Under the pieces are notes generated by a model. That model worked only from the letters and a program-made list of their open reading frames with translations. It did not search any database and was not told the DNA's origin. From positions 1 through 46,144 of the forward strand of contig JBBSPY010000003.1 of NCBI GenBank assembly GCA_038258415.1: a stretch of DNA of 46,144 nucleotides, in the 5' to 3' direction. This document shows positions 8,314 to 15,717 of this stretch, in pieces. Every line of letters starts with the position of its first letter. Position 1 is the first letter of the stretch. The stretch comes from Schlegelella_A sp038258415 (GTDB taxonomy: Bacteria; Pseudomonadota; Gammaproteobacteria; Burkholderiales; Burkholderiaceae_C). The position numbers were made by a program, and so were the translations under genes.

Positions 8314-9504
8314 TCAGCCGAGCACCGTCTGGGCGACGATGTTGCGCTGCACTTCGTTCGAACCGCCGTAGATCGTCGTCTTGCGCATGTTGAGATAGGT
8401 GCCCATGAGCGGCGCGACGAAGGCAGCGCCGTTCGCGTCGGGCTGCCACCCGGCCGCCATGGCCTCGCTGTCGAGCGGAATCGCCGCCGGGCCAGCGGCG
8501 AGCATCATCAGTTCGCTGTAGCGCTGCTGGATCTCGCTGCCGCGGATCTTCAGCAGCCCGGCCACGTCGAGGCTCTGCTTGCCGCCGCTCTTCTCCGACC
8601 GTTCCGCCGACAGCACACGCAGCACCATCATCTCGAGCGCCACGATGTCGACCTCGAGCTGCGCGATCTGGTCGCGAAAGCGCCCGTCGCCGTACACGCC
8701 TTCGGCCCTGGCGAGCTTCTTCAGCCGCTCGAGCTCGCGCTTGGAGCGGTTCACGTCGGCGATGTTGGTGCGTTCGTGGGCGAGCAGGTGCTTGGCATAC
8801 GTCCAGCCCTTGTTCTCCTCGCCGATGAGCTGGTCGGCCGGCACCTCGACGTTGTCGAACCAGACCTCGTTGACCTCGTGCGCGCCGTCCATCGTGATGA
8901 TCGGCCGCACCGTCACGCCCTTGCTCTGCATGTCGATCAGCAGGAAAGAGATGCCGGTCTGCGGCTTGCCGTCGCTCGACGTGCGAACGAGGCAGAAGAT
9001 CCAGTCGCCGTACTGGCCGAGCGTCGTCCAGGTCTTCTGACCGTTGACGACGAAATGGTCACCCCTGCGCTCCGCCTTCGTCTTCAGCGACGCGAGGTCC
9101 GAGCCCGAGCCCGGCTCGCTGTAGCCCTGGCTCCACCACACCTCACCGGAAGCGATGCCCGGCAGGAAGCGCTGCTGCTGCTCGGGTGAGCCGAACGCCA
9201 TGATCACGGGCGCCACCATCACCGGGCCGAACGGGATCACGCGCGGAGCGCCGGCTAGCGCCGTCTCCTCCTCGAACAGGTGCTTCTGGATCGCGTTCCA
9301 GCCCGGTCCGCCGAACTCCTTCGCCCAGCCCGAGCCGAGCCAACCCTTCTGACCGAGGATCCTGGCCCAGCGCTGCATCTCGTCGCGCGACAGGTGCACG
9401 GAGTTGCGCACCTTGTCGCTGATCTCCTTCGGCAGGTTCTGCGCGACCCAGGTGCGCACCTGTTCGCGAAATGCCTGCTCGTCGGGCGTGAAGTTCAAGT
9501 CCAT
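8314..9504 (-). CDS. Acyl-CoA dehydrogenase (large-subunit type, PimC-like)
   Basis: This 396-residue flavin dehydrogenase is the first gene of the dehydrogenase/amidase/lipase operon. I use the ATG at 9504 (MDLNFTPDEQAFREQVRTW) because GGAGAG lies just upstream; a start seven codons earlier would place that site inside the gene. Typical segments are EFGGPGWN, GYSEPGSGSDLASLKT, VNGQKTWTTLGQYGDWIFC, LIDMQSKGVTVRPI and the C-terminal TTIYGGSNEVQRNIVAQ. These closely resemble pimeloyl-CoA dehydrogenase large subunits as I know them. It works with the smaller dehydrogenase immediately downstream. Confidence 0.94.
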   Translation of the reverse strand: MDLNFTPDEQAFREQVRTWVAQNLPKEISDKVRNSVHLSRDEMQRWARILGQKGWLGSGWAKEFGGPGWNAIQKHLFEEETALAGAPRVIPFGPVMVAPVIMAFGSPEQQQRFLPGIASGEVWWSQGYSEPGSGSDLASLKTKAERRGDHFVVNGQKTWTTLGQYGDWIFCLVRTSSDGKPQTGISFLLIDMQSKGVTVRPIITMDGAHEVNEVWFDNVEVPADQLIGEENKGWTYAKHLLAHERTNIADVNRSKRELERLKKLARAEGVYGDGRFRDQIAQLEVDIVALEMMVLRVLSAERSEKSGGKQSLDVAGLLKIRGSEIQQRYSELMMLAAGPAAIPLDSEAMAAGWQPDANGAAFVAPLMGTYLNMRKTTIYGGSNEVQRNIVAQTVLG

Positions 9505-9585
9505 CGGGATCTCTCCGTCGCCCATCGTGTCGAGGGCGTCCTGTCGCGTTGTAGCACGACCGTTCCGCCCGGATCGGGAGCCGGT

Positions 9586-10245
9586 TCAGTACCGCCGCTC
9601 GAGGGTGAGGCGGTCGCTGTCGCGCCGCATCTGGAACCGCGCGAGGAAGCTGTTGCCGAGCAGCACGTGGCTCATTTCGCCCGGAACGACGGTGCCGGTG
9701 ACGTTGTAGACCTGCACGTCGCCGACGCGGACGGATGCGAGTGACACGCGGTAGACCGGCACGATGCCGTTGGCGGTGCTGGTGTAGCCGCGCTCGCCCT
9801 TGCGAAAGTCGATGCCGATCCGCTGCGCGTCGGCCTGGCTCATCGACACGTTGGTCGCGCCGGTGTCGACGATGAAGCGGACCGAAGTGCCGTTGATCGT
9901 TCCGGAGGTGAAGAAGTGGCCACCGACGTCGGCACTGATGACGATGCTGTCGCCGATTCCTTCGCTCGCCGTTCCGCCGAGGTTGACCTGCGCGCCGCCG
10001 AGCGCGAGCGCCACCCGCTTGCCCTTGACCTCGACAACGGCGCCGTTGCCGTTCACGCTGACGAGGCGCACCCCGTCGACCGTCTCGCCGACGGCGACGT
10101 TCTTCGCCTTGCCGTCGATCACCAGCAGTGCCCGGCTGCCGAGGCTGCCACCGAGCGAAACCGTCTGCGCCGCAGTGGGCCCTGCAGCCGACAGTGCCGC
10201 CGTTGCGGCGATGGCCCAGACGGCGGCCGACGCGGTGCCGGCCAC
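9586..10245 (-). CDS. Retropepsin-like aspartic protease (TIGR02281 type), exported
   Basis: This 219-residue protein has an N-terminal hydrophobic signal ending near AAGPTAAQ, a small beta-rich segment, and a single retroviral-type aspartic protease domain. The active-site motif is FIVDTGATNVSMS (about residues 127-139) and the second flap motif is HVLLGNSFLARF. Bacterial members of this clan AA group are thought to work as dimers in the periplasm; their substrates are mostly unknown. The GTG at 10245 is one base past the yajQ stop, so translation is probably coupled. Start choice is uncertain because there is no separate ribosome site. Confidence 0.9.
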   Translation of the reverse strand: MAGTASAAVWAIAATAALSAAGPTAAQTVSLGGSLGSRALLVIDGKAKNVAVGETVDGVRLVSVNGNGAVVEVKGKRVALALGGAQVNLGGTASEGIGDSIVISADVGGHFFTSGTINGTSVRFIVDTGATNVSMSQADAQRIGIDFRKGERGYTSTANGIVPVYRVSLASVRVGDVQVYNVTGTVVPGEMSHVLLGNSFLARFQMRRDSDRLTLERRY

Positions 10246-10246
10246 G

Positions 10247-10735
10247 TCAGTCGCGGAAATTGCTGAACGAAAGCGGCAGTTCGACGATTTCCTTCTTGAG
10301 CATCGCGATCGCGCCCTGCAGGTCGTCGCGCTTGCCGCCCGACACGCGCACAGTGTCGCCCTGGATGGAAGCCTGCACCTTCATCTTGCTCTGCTTGACG
10401 AGCGTCTGGATCTTCTTCGCCGACTCGGCGTCGATGCCGCTCTTGACCACCACGAGCTGCTTGACCTTGTCGCCGCCGATCTTCTCGATCTTGGCGCTGC
10501 GGTCGAGGAAGCGCGCGTCGACGCCGCGCTTGGCGAGCTTGGCCATGAGGATGTCGGCGACCTGCTGGATCTGGAAGTCGCTGTCGCCGAAGAGGGTGAT
10601 CTCCTTCTCCTTCAGTTCGACCTTGGCAGACGACCCCTTGAAGTCGAACCGGGTGCCGATCTCCTTCGACGCCTGGTCCACGGCGTTGCGCACCTCGACC
10701 AGGTCGGGTTCGATAACTGCGTCGAAACTCGGCAT
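10247..10735 (-). CDS. yajQ: YajQ-family nucleotide-binding protein
   Basis: This 162-residue protein matches the YajQ family along its length: MPSFDAVIEPDLVEVRNAVD at the start, IGTRFDFKGSSAKVEL, then IQGDTVRVSGGKRDDLQ and IAMLKKEIVELPLSFSNFRD at the end. The family has two ferredoxin-like folds. In Xanthomonas a member binds cyclic di-GMP and acts as a virulence and transcription co-regulator; other work reports nucleotide binding. It is cytoplasmic. The gene is divergent from murB with only 45 bases between the start codons, a pairing common in Burkholderiales, and it leads into the aspartic protease gene. Confidence 0.96.
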   Translation of the reverse strand: MPSFDAVIEPDLVEVRNAVDQASKEIGTRFDFKGSSAKVELKEKEITLFGDSDFQIQQVADILMAKLAKRGVDARFLDRSAKIEKIGGDKVKQLVVVKSGIDAESAKKIQTLVKQSKMKVQASIQGDTVRVSGGKRDDLQGAIAMLKKEIVELPLSFSNFRD

Positions 10736-10768
10736 CGAGACACACTCCGCGTTGTGAAGACCGGCTCC

Positions 10769-10774
10769 TAAAAT
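10769..10774 (+). promoter_or_regulatory. Candidate -10 element of murB, leaderless geometry
   Basis: TAAAAT lies exactly six bases before the murB ATG, so a normal start site seven bases past the element would fall on the A of the ATG. There is no ribosome-binding sequence in front of murB. A -35 element is not recognisable at 17 bases, which lowers confidence. Confidence 0.35.
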
Positions 10775-10780
10775 TCTCCC

Positions 10781-11797
10781 ATGCTTATCGAGCGCGGTGT
10801 GAGCCTTCGGGCCTACAACACCTTCGGCCTGCCCGCGGTGGCGGGCACGCTCGTGCGCGTGTCGAGCGACGCCGACGTGCGCCGTGTCGTCGACGACGCC
10901 GAGCTCGGCCTGGCGCCGAAGTTCATCCTCGGTGGCGGCAGCAACATCGTGCTGACGAAGGACATGCCGCAGGTCGTCGTCAAGGTCGAGGTGACCGGCA
11001 TCCGCCTCGTCGAGTCCCGGGCCGATGCGTGGGTCGTCGAGGCGGGCGCTGGTGTCGGCTGGCACGACCTCGTCGCCTGGACGCTCGACCACGACCTTCC
11101 GGGGCTCGAGAACATGGCGCTGATTCCCGGGACGGTCGGTGCGGCGCCGGTGCAGAACATCGGCGCCTACGGTGTCGAGCTGAAAGACCGCTTCGAAAGC
11201 CTCGATGCGGTCGACCTCGTGACCGGCCGCAGCGTCGTCATCGGCCCCGAGATGTGTGCCTTCGGCTACCGCGACAGCGTCTTCAAGCACGCGCTCGCCG
11301 GAAAGAGCGTCATCACGCGGGTGCGCTTCCGGCTGCCGCGGCCCTGGCGGCCGGTGCTCGGCTATCTCGAGTTGCAGAAGAAGATCGCCGAGACCGGCAT
11401 CTTGCAGCCGACGCCGCGCGACGTCTTCGACTGGGTCTGTGCGATCCGCCGCGCCAAGTTGCCCGACCCGGCAACGATCGGCAATGCGGGCAGCTTCTTC
11501 AAGAATCCGGTCGTCACGCCGGAGCAGTGCCGCGACATCATCGGCCGCGACCCCGAGGTCGTGCACTACCCGATGCCCGACGGCAGCATGAAGCTCGCCG
11601 CCGCGTGGCTGATCGACGCTTGCGGCTGGAGGGGCAAGACGGTCGGCCAGGCGGGTGTCTACGAGAAGCAGGCGCTGGTACTGGTCAACCGCGGCGACGC
11701 GATTGGCTCGGAGGTCATGACGCTGGCCCTGGCCATCCAGGAGAGCGTCTACGGCCGCTTCGGCATCCGCCTCGAGCACGAGCCGGTGGTGATGTGA
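10781..11797 (+). CDS. murB: UDP-N-acetylenolpyruvoylglucosamine reductase MurB
   Basis: MurB uses NADPH and FAD to reduce UDP-GlcNAc-enolpyruvate to UDP-MurNAc in peptidoglycan synthesis. The 338-residue protein has the FAD-binding segment FILGGGSNIVLTKDMP, the GLENMALIPGTVGAAPVQNIGAYG motif (given here in words because it is long: residues about 107-130), YRDSVFK, and the catalytic NAGSFFKNP with Ser238. The proton donor Glu near the C-terminus lies in RLEHEPVVM. Presence of the YRDSxFK segment and the length mark the E. coli (type I) form. It is the only gene on its strand here, transcribed away from yajQ. Confidence 0.97.
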   Translation: MLIERGVSLRAYNTFGLPAVAGTLVRVSSDADVRRVVDDAELGLAPKFILGGGSNIVLTKDMPQVVVKVEVTGIRLVESRADAWVVEAGAGVGWHDLVAWTLDHDLPGLENMALIPGTVGAAPVQNIGAYGVELKDRFESLDAVDLVTGRSVVIGPEMCAFGYRDSVFKHALAGKSVITRVRFRLPRPWRPVLGYLELQKKIAETGILQPTPRDVFDWVCAIRRAKLPDPATIGNAGSFFKNPVVTPEQCRDIIGRDPEVVHYPMPDGSMKLAAAWLIDACGWRGKTVGQAGVYEKQALVLVNRGDAIGSEVMTLALAIQESVYGRFGIRLEHEPVVM

Positions 11798-11933
11798 CGC
11801 GGTCGCGCCAGTTCCTGCTGCAGCATGTGCGCATGCATCGTCCGGCTGGCGGTCGGCGGCGGGGACGGGGGAGGATGCGGAGGCGACTGAACACGAGGCC
11901 CGGTTCAATGGGCCGACGGTTGCCTCGCCACAG

Positions 11934-12668
11934 TCAACGCCGCGCCCCTGGTTGATGCTTGGCCAGAAAGTCGAGGGTCCGTCTCCACGCGTCGTCGGCG
12001 TCGGCTTGCCTGTACTCGAACGGCGCCGGGACCCGCTTCAGATTGAACGCATGATTGGCCTCCGGATACACGACGAGCTCGAACGGGACCGACTTGGGCG
12101 CGGCTTCGAACGCCTTCATCGTTTCTATCGTGCAGCAGCCTCTGTAGTTGTCACGACCGCCCGCGAGGACGAGAGCGGGAACCTGCATGGCCGATGACAG
12201 CGTCGTCAGATCGGAACCGAGACGCGTGAGCGCGGGATAGAACAGGATCAGCGCGGAGACCTGTTCCTTGAGCGGCGCCCCGTTGGCGAGAACGCCGATG
12301 CCGCCAAGCGACAGCCCGATCAGCGCGACCTTCCCTGGTGTCGCGCGCGGCGAAGCTGTCGCGTCGCGAATCACGCTTTGCATGTTGGCAGGTCCGTTCC
12401 GGCTTCGATCGTTCGGCCGTATCGACATGTCCTTGCCATCCACCAGGACGACGTAGTAACCCTGAGCCGCCAGGTCAGTGCTGAATTCGCGGTAGAGATC
12501 CGGACCGGAATTGCCCGACACCACGATGACAACCGGTCCGCGCTCCGTCGGGGGCGCAAACGCTTCCTGCGCAATCGAGGGCGTTTGCGCGAGGGTCGAA
12601 CCGCCGGCAAGAAGGAGGACAAGACACGCCAACGCGCTCACGGCATGACCTGATGTGGGCCGCCTCAT
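11934..12668 (-). CDS. Secreted dienelactone-hydrolase-like alpha/beta hydrolase
   Basis: This 244-residue protein has a signal peptide (SALACLVLLLAGGSTLAQ, cleavage near residue 28), then a compact alpha/beta hydrolase domain. VIVVSGNSGPDLYREF opens it, the nucleophile elbow is IGLSLGGIG, the acid lies in LAGGRDNY and the histidine is in PEANHAFN. Position and spacing fit the dienelactone hydrolase (DLH) family, though the nucleophile is Ser where classical DLH has Cys. The ATG overlaps the stop of the upstream haloperoxidase-like gene by four bases (ATGA), so the two are translationally coupled and both products are exported. Substrate is unknown. Confidence 0.87.
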   Translation of the reverse strand: MRRPTSGHAVSALACLVLLLAGGSTLAQTPSIAQEAFAPPTERGPVVIVVSGNSGPDLYREFSTDLAAQGYYVVLVDGKDMSIRPNDRSRNGPANMQSVIRDATASPRATPGKVALIGLSLGGIGVLANGAPLKEQVSALILFYPALTRLGSDLTTLSSAMQVPALVLAGGRDNYRGCCTIETMKAFEAAPKSVPFELVVYPEANHAFNLKRVPAPFEYRQADADDAWRRTLDFLAKHQPGARR

Positions 12669-13966
12669 CGAGCGCGGAACCGTGTCTTGACGACGTAGTC
12701 GGTGACGCTGCTGCCAAGCGCCGCGCCATCGACGATCGCGCTGCGGAAATGCATGCCGCCGGCGATCCGCGCGATGGTGATGTCGTCGATCAGAGCGTCG
12801 ACGCTCGCATAGTGCTGCGTACTCGCGCTGACGGTGCTCGTGAAGTCGTACGAGACATCGCTCGTGCCGTAGAAGACCCGCATCACCTGAGCCATCGCGC
12901 CGCCGATGCATGCATGCGCAGCCGGATACTCCGGATGCGGCGGGGTCGGCAGGAACGGCGTCCACGTTGTATCCACCGCAGTCGCCGCGTTGCCGTCGGT
13001 GTCGGCGAGGTTGATGGCGCTGAACGGCCGCCAGGCCAGGATCGAATACTTCGACTCGAAGCAGGCGATCGTCGCGTCCGAGTGCGCGACCCAGAGCAAC
13101 GCGCCGAGCCGGGCCTGGTCGGCGAGGCTGCGGTTCGTCATCGTGAACGGCCGCAGGTTGCGCGGCCAGAACACCGGCGGGCCTTCGGAATGGAAGCGCG
13201 CGCTGGTCGCCTGCGCGGCGGTTCGAGTCGTGCTGGCAGAGCCGCCGAGCGATTTGGTCTCGTTGAAGTCGGCGGCGTACGCCGCGCTGGTCAGCGCCGG
13301 AGGCCCTGGCGCGTGGAACTGGTTCGCCGCGGTGAGCGCGAACGGCCGCACGTACGGGTAGACGCGGCCGACGATCGCCGGCCCGCGGAACTCGCCGGGT
13401 CCGGTTCCGGCGACGAACGCGGGCAGGGGGAGCGCACGGCCATCGTTGGCGCGTGCGGCGAGTACCGTCGCCGCGACCTCCGCGCCGAGCGCGACCCCTT
13501 TGCTCTTCGCGCTCGCGTCGCTGATCGCCGCGAGCGAACTGTCGTACAGCGGCTGATACGTCGCGATGCGGCTCGGGAACAGGCCTTTCAGCACGCCGTA
13601 CGCCGCCGCTGTGGCGGCAGCGTCCTGAGAGGCGCCTGCGGCCGGCGCCGCCGGCGTTGCATAGAACGGTGAGTGGCCACCGGCGATCGCGATCACCGCG
13701 TCGTACATCGCGACGTGAACCGTCGCGAGGTCGAACGCGTAGTTCGACTGCATCTCCTCGGGCGTTCCGCTCGCCGCGTTGGGCTGGTTGATCGTCGCCG
13801 TCGCGGTTTCGTCCCAGCTCGAGATCGCGTTCGGCGTTCCGGTGCCGATCGTCACGGGGGCCGCCGGGGCCGCCGGGGCCTCGTCGTTGCCGCCGCACGC
13901 GCCGAGCAAGCCGGCCGCCAACGCCGCAGCGGCGGCCGCCATGAGCAGGTGTCGTGAGCGCTTCAT
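12665..13966 (-). CDS. Vanadium-dependent haloperoxidase / PAP2-superfamily lipoprotein
   Basis: This 433-residue protein has a lipoprotein signal (LLGAC lipobox near residue 23) after MKRSRHLLMAAAAAALAAG. It carries the three motifs of vanadium haloperoxidases and class A acid phosphatases: K306-x6-R313 in KYSILAWRP, HPEYPAAHACIGG with His351 in the middle motif, and R400-x5-H406 in RIAGGMHFRSA. These residues would hold vanadate or phosphate. The middle motif reads PAAH where many members have PSGH. Whether it is a haloperoxidase or a phosphatase cannot be told from the sequence. AGGAGA lies just before the ATG. It is followed, overlapping, by an exported hydrolase and is divergent from a CadC-like regulator 76 bases away. 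Confidence 0.9.
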   Translation of the reverse strand: MKRSRHLLMAAAAAALAAGLLGACGGNDEAPAAPAAPVTIGTGTPNAISSWDETATATINQPNAASGTPEEMQSNYAFDLATVHVAMYDAVIAIAGGHSPFYATPAAPAAGASQDAAATAAAYGVLKGLFPSRIATYQPLYDSSLAAISDASAKSKGVALGAEVAATVLAARANDGRALPLPAFVAGTGPGEFRGPAIVGRVYPYVRPFALTAANQFHAPGPPALTSAAYAADFNETKSLGGSASTTRTAAQATSARFHSEGPPVFWPRNLRPFTMTNRSLADQARLGALLWVAHSDATIACFESKYSILAWRPFSAINLADTDGNAATAVDTTWTPFLPTPPHPEYPAAHACIGGAMAQVMRVFYGTSDVSYDFTSTVSASTQHYASVDALIDDITIARIAGGMHFRSAIVDGAALGSSVTDYVVKTRFRAR

Positions 13967-14011
13967 TGCGTTTTCTCCTGGGTCCGAATGGGTCGACTTG
14001 CGATGCGCCGC

Positions 14012-14017
14012 TAAGAT
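14012..14017 (+). promoter_or_regulatory. Candidate -10 region shared by the divergent regulator and haloperoxidase-like genes
   Basis: CTAAGATAG on the plus strand offers TAAGAT for the regulator, whose transcript would begin near 14024, ahead of a GAGGGGA ribosome site and the ATG at 14043. Read on the minus strand the same spot gives TATCTT, placed for the haloperoxidase-like gene. The whole intergenic space is 76 bases, so the two promoters must overlap or abut. No convincing -35 element was seen. Confidence 0.3.
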
Positions 14018-14042
14018 AGGTGCCCGAGGGGACCGCGTCACG

Positions 14043-15680
14043 ATGGACACCCGAAGCCGCGCCGAAATTTGGCCGACGCCAGGCCGAGAGTCGACCGGAA
14101 CCTGGCGTTTCGCCGATTTCGAGTTCGACCTGCGGCGCGCCGAGTTGCGCCGCCGAAGCGACGGCGCCATCCTGCCGCTGCGGCCGAAGACCGAGCTGCT
14201 GCTGCGCCGCTTCCTGGCCGAGCCGGGGCGGCTCCTGACCAAGCAGGAATTGATGGATGCGCTCTGGCCTGAATCCGTCGTCACCGACGATTCGCTCGTG
14301 CAGTGCATCGGCGAGTTGCGGCAGGTGCTCGGCGATGTCGGACAGCTCCTGATCCGAACGGTTCTGCGGCGCGGCTATCGACTGGAGTGCCCGGTCACGC
14401 GCGTCGACGAGCCGTCGTGCGCAGCGCCTGCCATCGAGCTCCCGGTGGTGCACCCGCCCACGCCGACCGCGAGAGCGGCGCCGAGGTCGAAGCATCGGTT
14501 CACGCCTGTGCTCGCGCTGCTCGCGGTGCTGGCGCTCGGGCTCGTCATCTTGCTGCAGCGCCAGGCCCGAACCCCACACGAGCCTTTCCACATCGACCAG
14601 GTGATCGCCGCCCGCTCGACGGTCGCGATCATGCCGTTCGACGCCGCAGGCAGCGACGCGGCCCTGCGCCGCCTCGGCGACGCGATCGCCGACGGCATCG
14701 CCGGCGAGTTCTCGAATCGCCCCGGCATGCGCGGAATAGGACGGGCCACGACTGCTGCTCATGCCGCGAGCGGGGCGGCGGCGTCGCAGGTCGCGGCGGC
14801 GCTGAAGGCGCAGCTCGTCGTCACCGGACACGTCCAGCCCGGCGAGCCACCGGACGAAGGCGCGACCGTCGACGTGCAGATGCAACGTGTGCCCGGCGGG
14901 GAGATCTTCTGGGCGCAGAAGTACAGGTCGGTCGCACCACAAGGAAACGCCGCGATCGAACTCATCGGCAGGCAGGTCGTCAATGCGGTACGCGCCGGTG
15001 TCGGCAAGCACGACGTCGCTCGCTCCGAGGCCGACGACGCCAGCGTCGATCCGGCGGTGTTGACGTTGCGCGCCTGGACCGACCTCGATCGGCGCACCTC
15101 GGCCGAAGACGTGCAGCGCGCGCGGCGCCGCTTCACCGCCGCCTTGCGCGCCGACCCGGACTCGCTGATCGCCAGCTACGGATACGCGATCGCGCTCAGG
15201 CATCTCTCCAGCGGCCATCCTGGCTCGGACGACGCTGCCGAATTCGAGAAAGCGGTCAAGCGACTCCGGGAGCTTGCGCCCGAGGAACCCAACACACTGA
15301 TGTTGTGGAGCTCATGGCAACTGAGGGCGGGCCGCGCGGAACTCGCGCTTGCCGCGATCGACAAGGCGATCCGGATCGCACCGAGCTACGCCAACGGCCA
15401 TGTTCTGCGAGCGAAGGCGCTGCTGATGCTCGGTCGGGCCGGTGAGGTGCAGGCGGAGGCGGAGCGTGCAGTCGCGCTGTCGCAGGGCGACCCCAGACGC
15501 GCAAGTGACGCATACACCGTGGCCGCCGAAGCGGCCCTGCGCCTGGGCGACAACGAGCGCGCTCACCAGCTCGCAAGCCAGGCGGTCGCCCAGCACGCGG
15601 ACAACCAAGCCGCGCAGGCCGCGCTGCGCGCGGCCGACGCGCAGAAGGGGCGCGATGCGGGTGTGCGCTCGATGAACTGA
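14043..15680 (+). CDS. CadC-like membrane-bound transcriptional regulator with TPR sensor domain
   Basis: This 545-residue protein begins with an OmpR-type winged-helix DNA-binding domain (about residues 20-115; PLRPKTELLLRRFLAEPGR, LLTKQELMDALWPESVVTDD, VLRRGYRLE). A linker follows, then one membrane segment (about 152-173, VLALLAVLALGLVILLQ). The C-terminal part lies outside the membrane and includes STVAIMPFDAAGSDAALRRL and tetratricopeptide repeats toward the end (SYANGHVLRAKALLMLGRAG). This is the layout of CadC/ToxR-type one-component regulators that sense a periplasmic signal and bind DNA from the membrane. The divergent neighbour encodes an exported haloperoxidase-like enzyme, which makes that operon the natural target. 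GAGGGGA upstream supports the start. Confidence 0.88.
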   Translation: MDTRSRAEIWPTPGRESTGTWRFADFEFDLRRAELRRRSDGAILPLRPKTELLLRRFLAEPGRLLTKQELMDALWPESVVTDDSLVQCIGELRQVLGDVGQLLIRTVLRRGYRLECPVTRVDEPSCAAPAIELPVVHPPTPTARAAPRSKHRFTPVLALLAVLALGLVILLQRQARTPHEPFHIDQVIAARSTVAIMPFDAAGSDAALRRLGDAIADGIAGEFSNRPGMRGIGRATTAAHAASGAAASQVAAALKAQLVVTGHVQPGEPPDEGATVDVQMQRVPGGEIFWAQKYRSVAPQGNAAIELIGRQVVNAVRAGVGKHDVARSEADDASVDPAVLTLRAWTDLDRRTSAEDVQRARRRFTAALRADPDSLIASYGYAIALRHLSSGHPGSDDAAEFEKAVKRLRELAPEEPNTLMLWSSWQLRAGRAELALAAIDKAIRIAPSYANGHVLRAKALLMLGRAGEVQAEAERAVALSQGDPRRASDAYTVAAEAALRLGDNERAHQLASQAVAQHADNQAAQAALRAADAQKGRDAGVRSMN

Positions 15681-15681
15681 A

Positions 15682-15695
15682 TCGACTGCAGTCGA
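15682..15695. repeat. 14-bp perfect palindrome between convergent stop codons
   Basis: TCGACTGCAGTCGA reads the same on both strands. It occupies the short space between the regulator stop (15680) and the argG stop (15718). It has no loop and no T-run, so it is not an obvious intrinsic terminator; it could be a protein site or chance. Confidence 0.35.
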
Positions 15696-15717
15696 CGGCG
15701 ATCCACGCTGCCGGCGA

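Noticed and set aside
11798..11933. Possible terminator between murB and the hydrolase gene (GGCCC, spacer, GGGCC)
   Set aside because: The stem is only five bases with no T-run, and nothing else in the 136 bases stands out.
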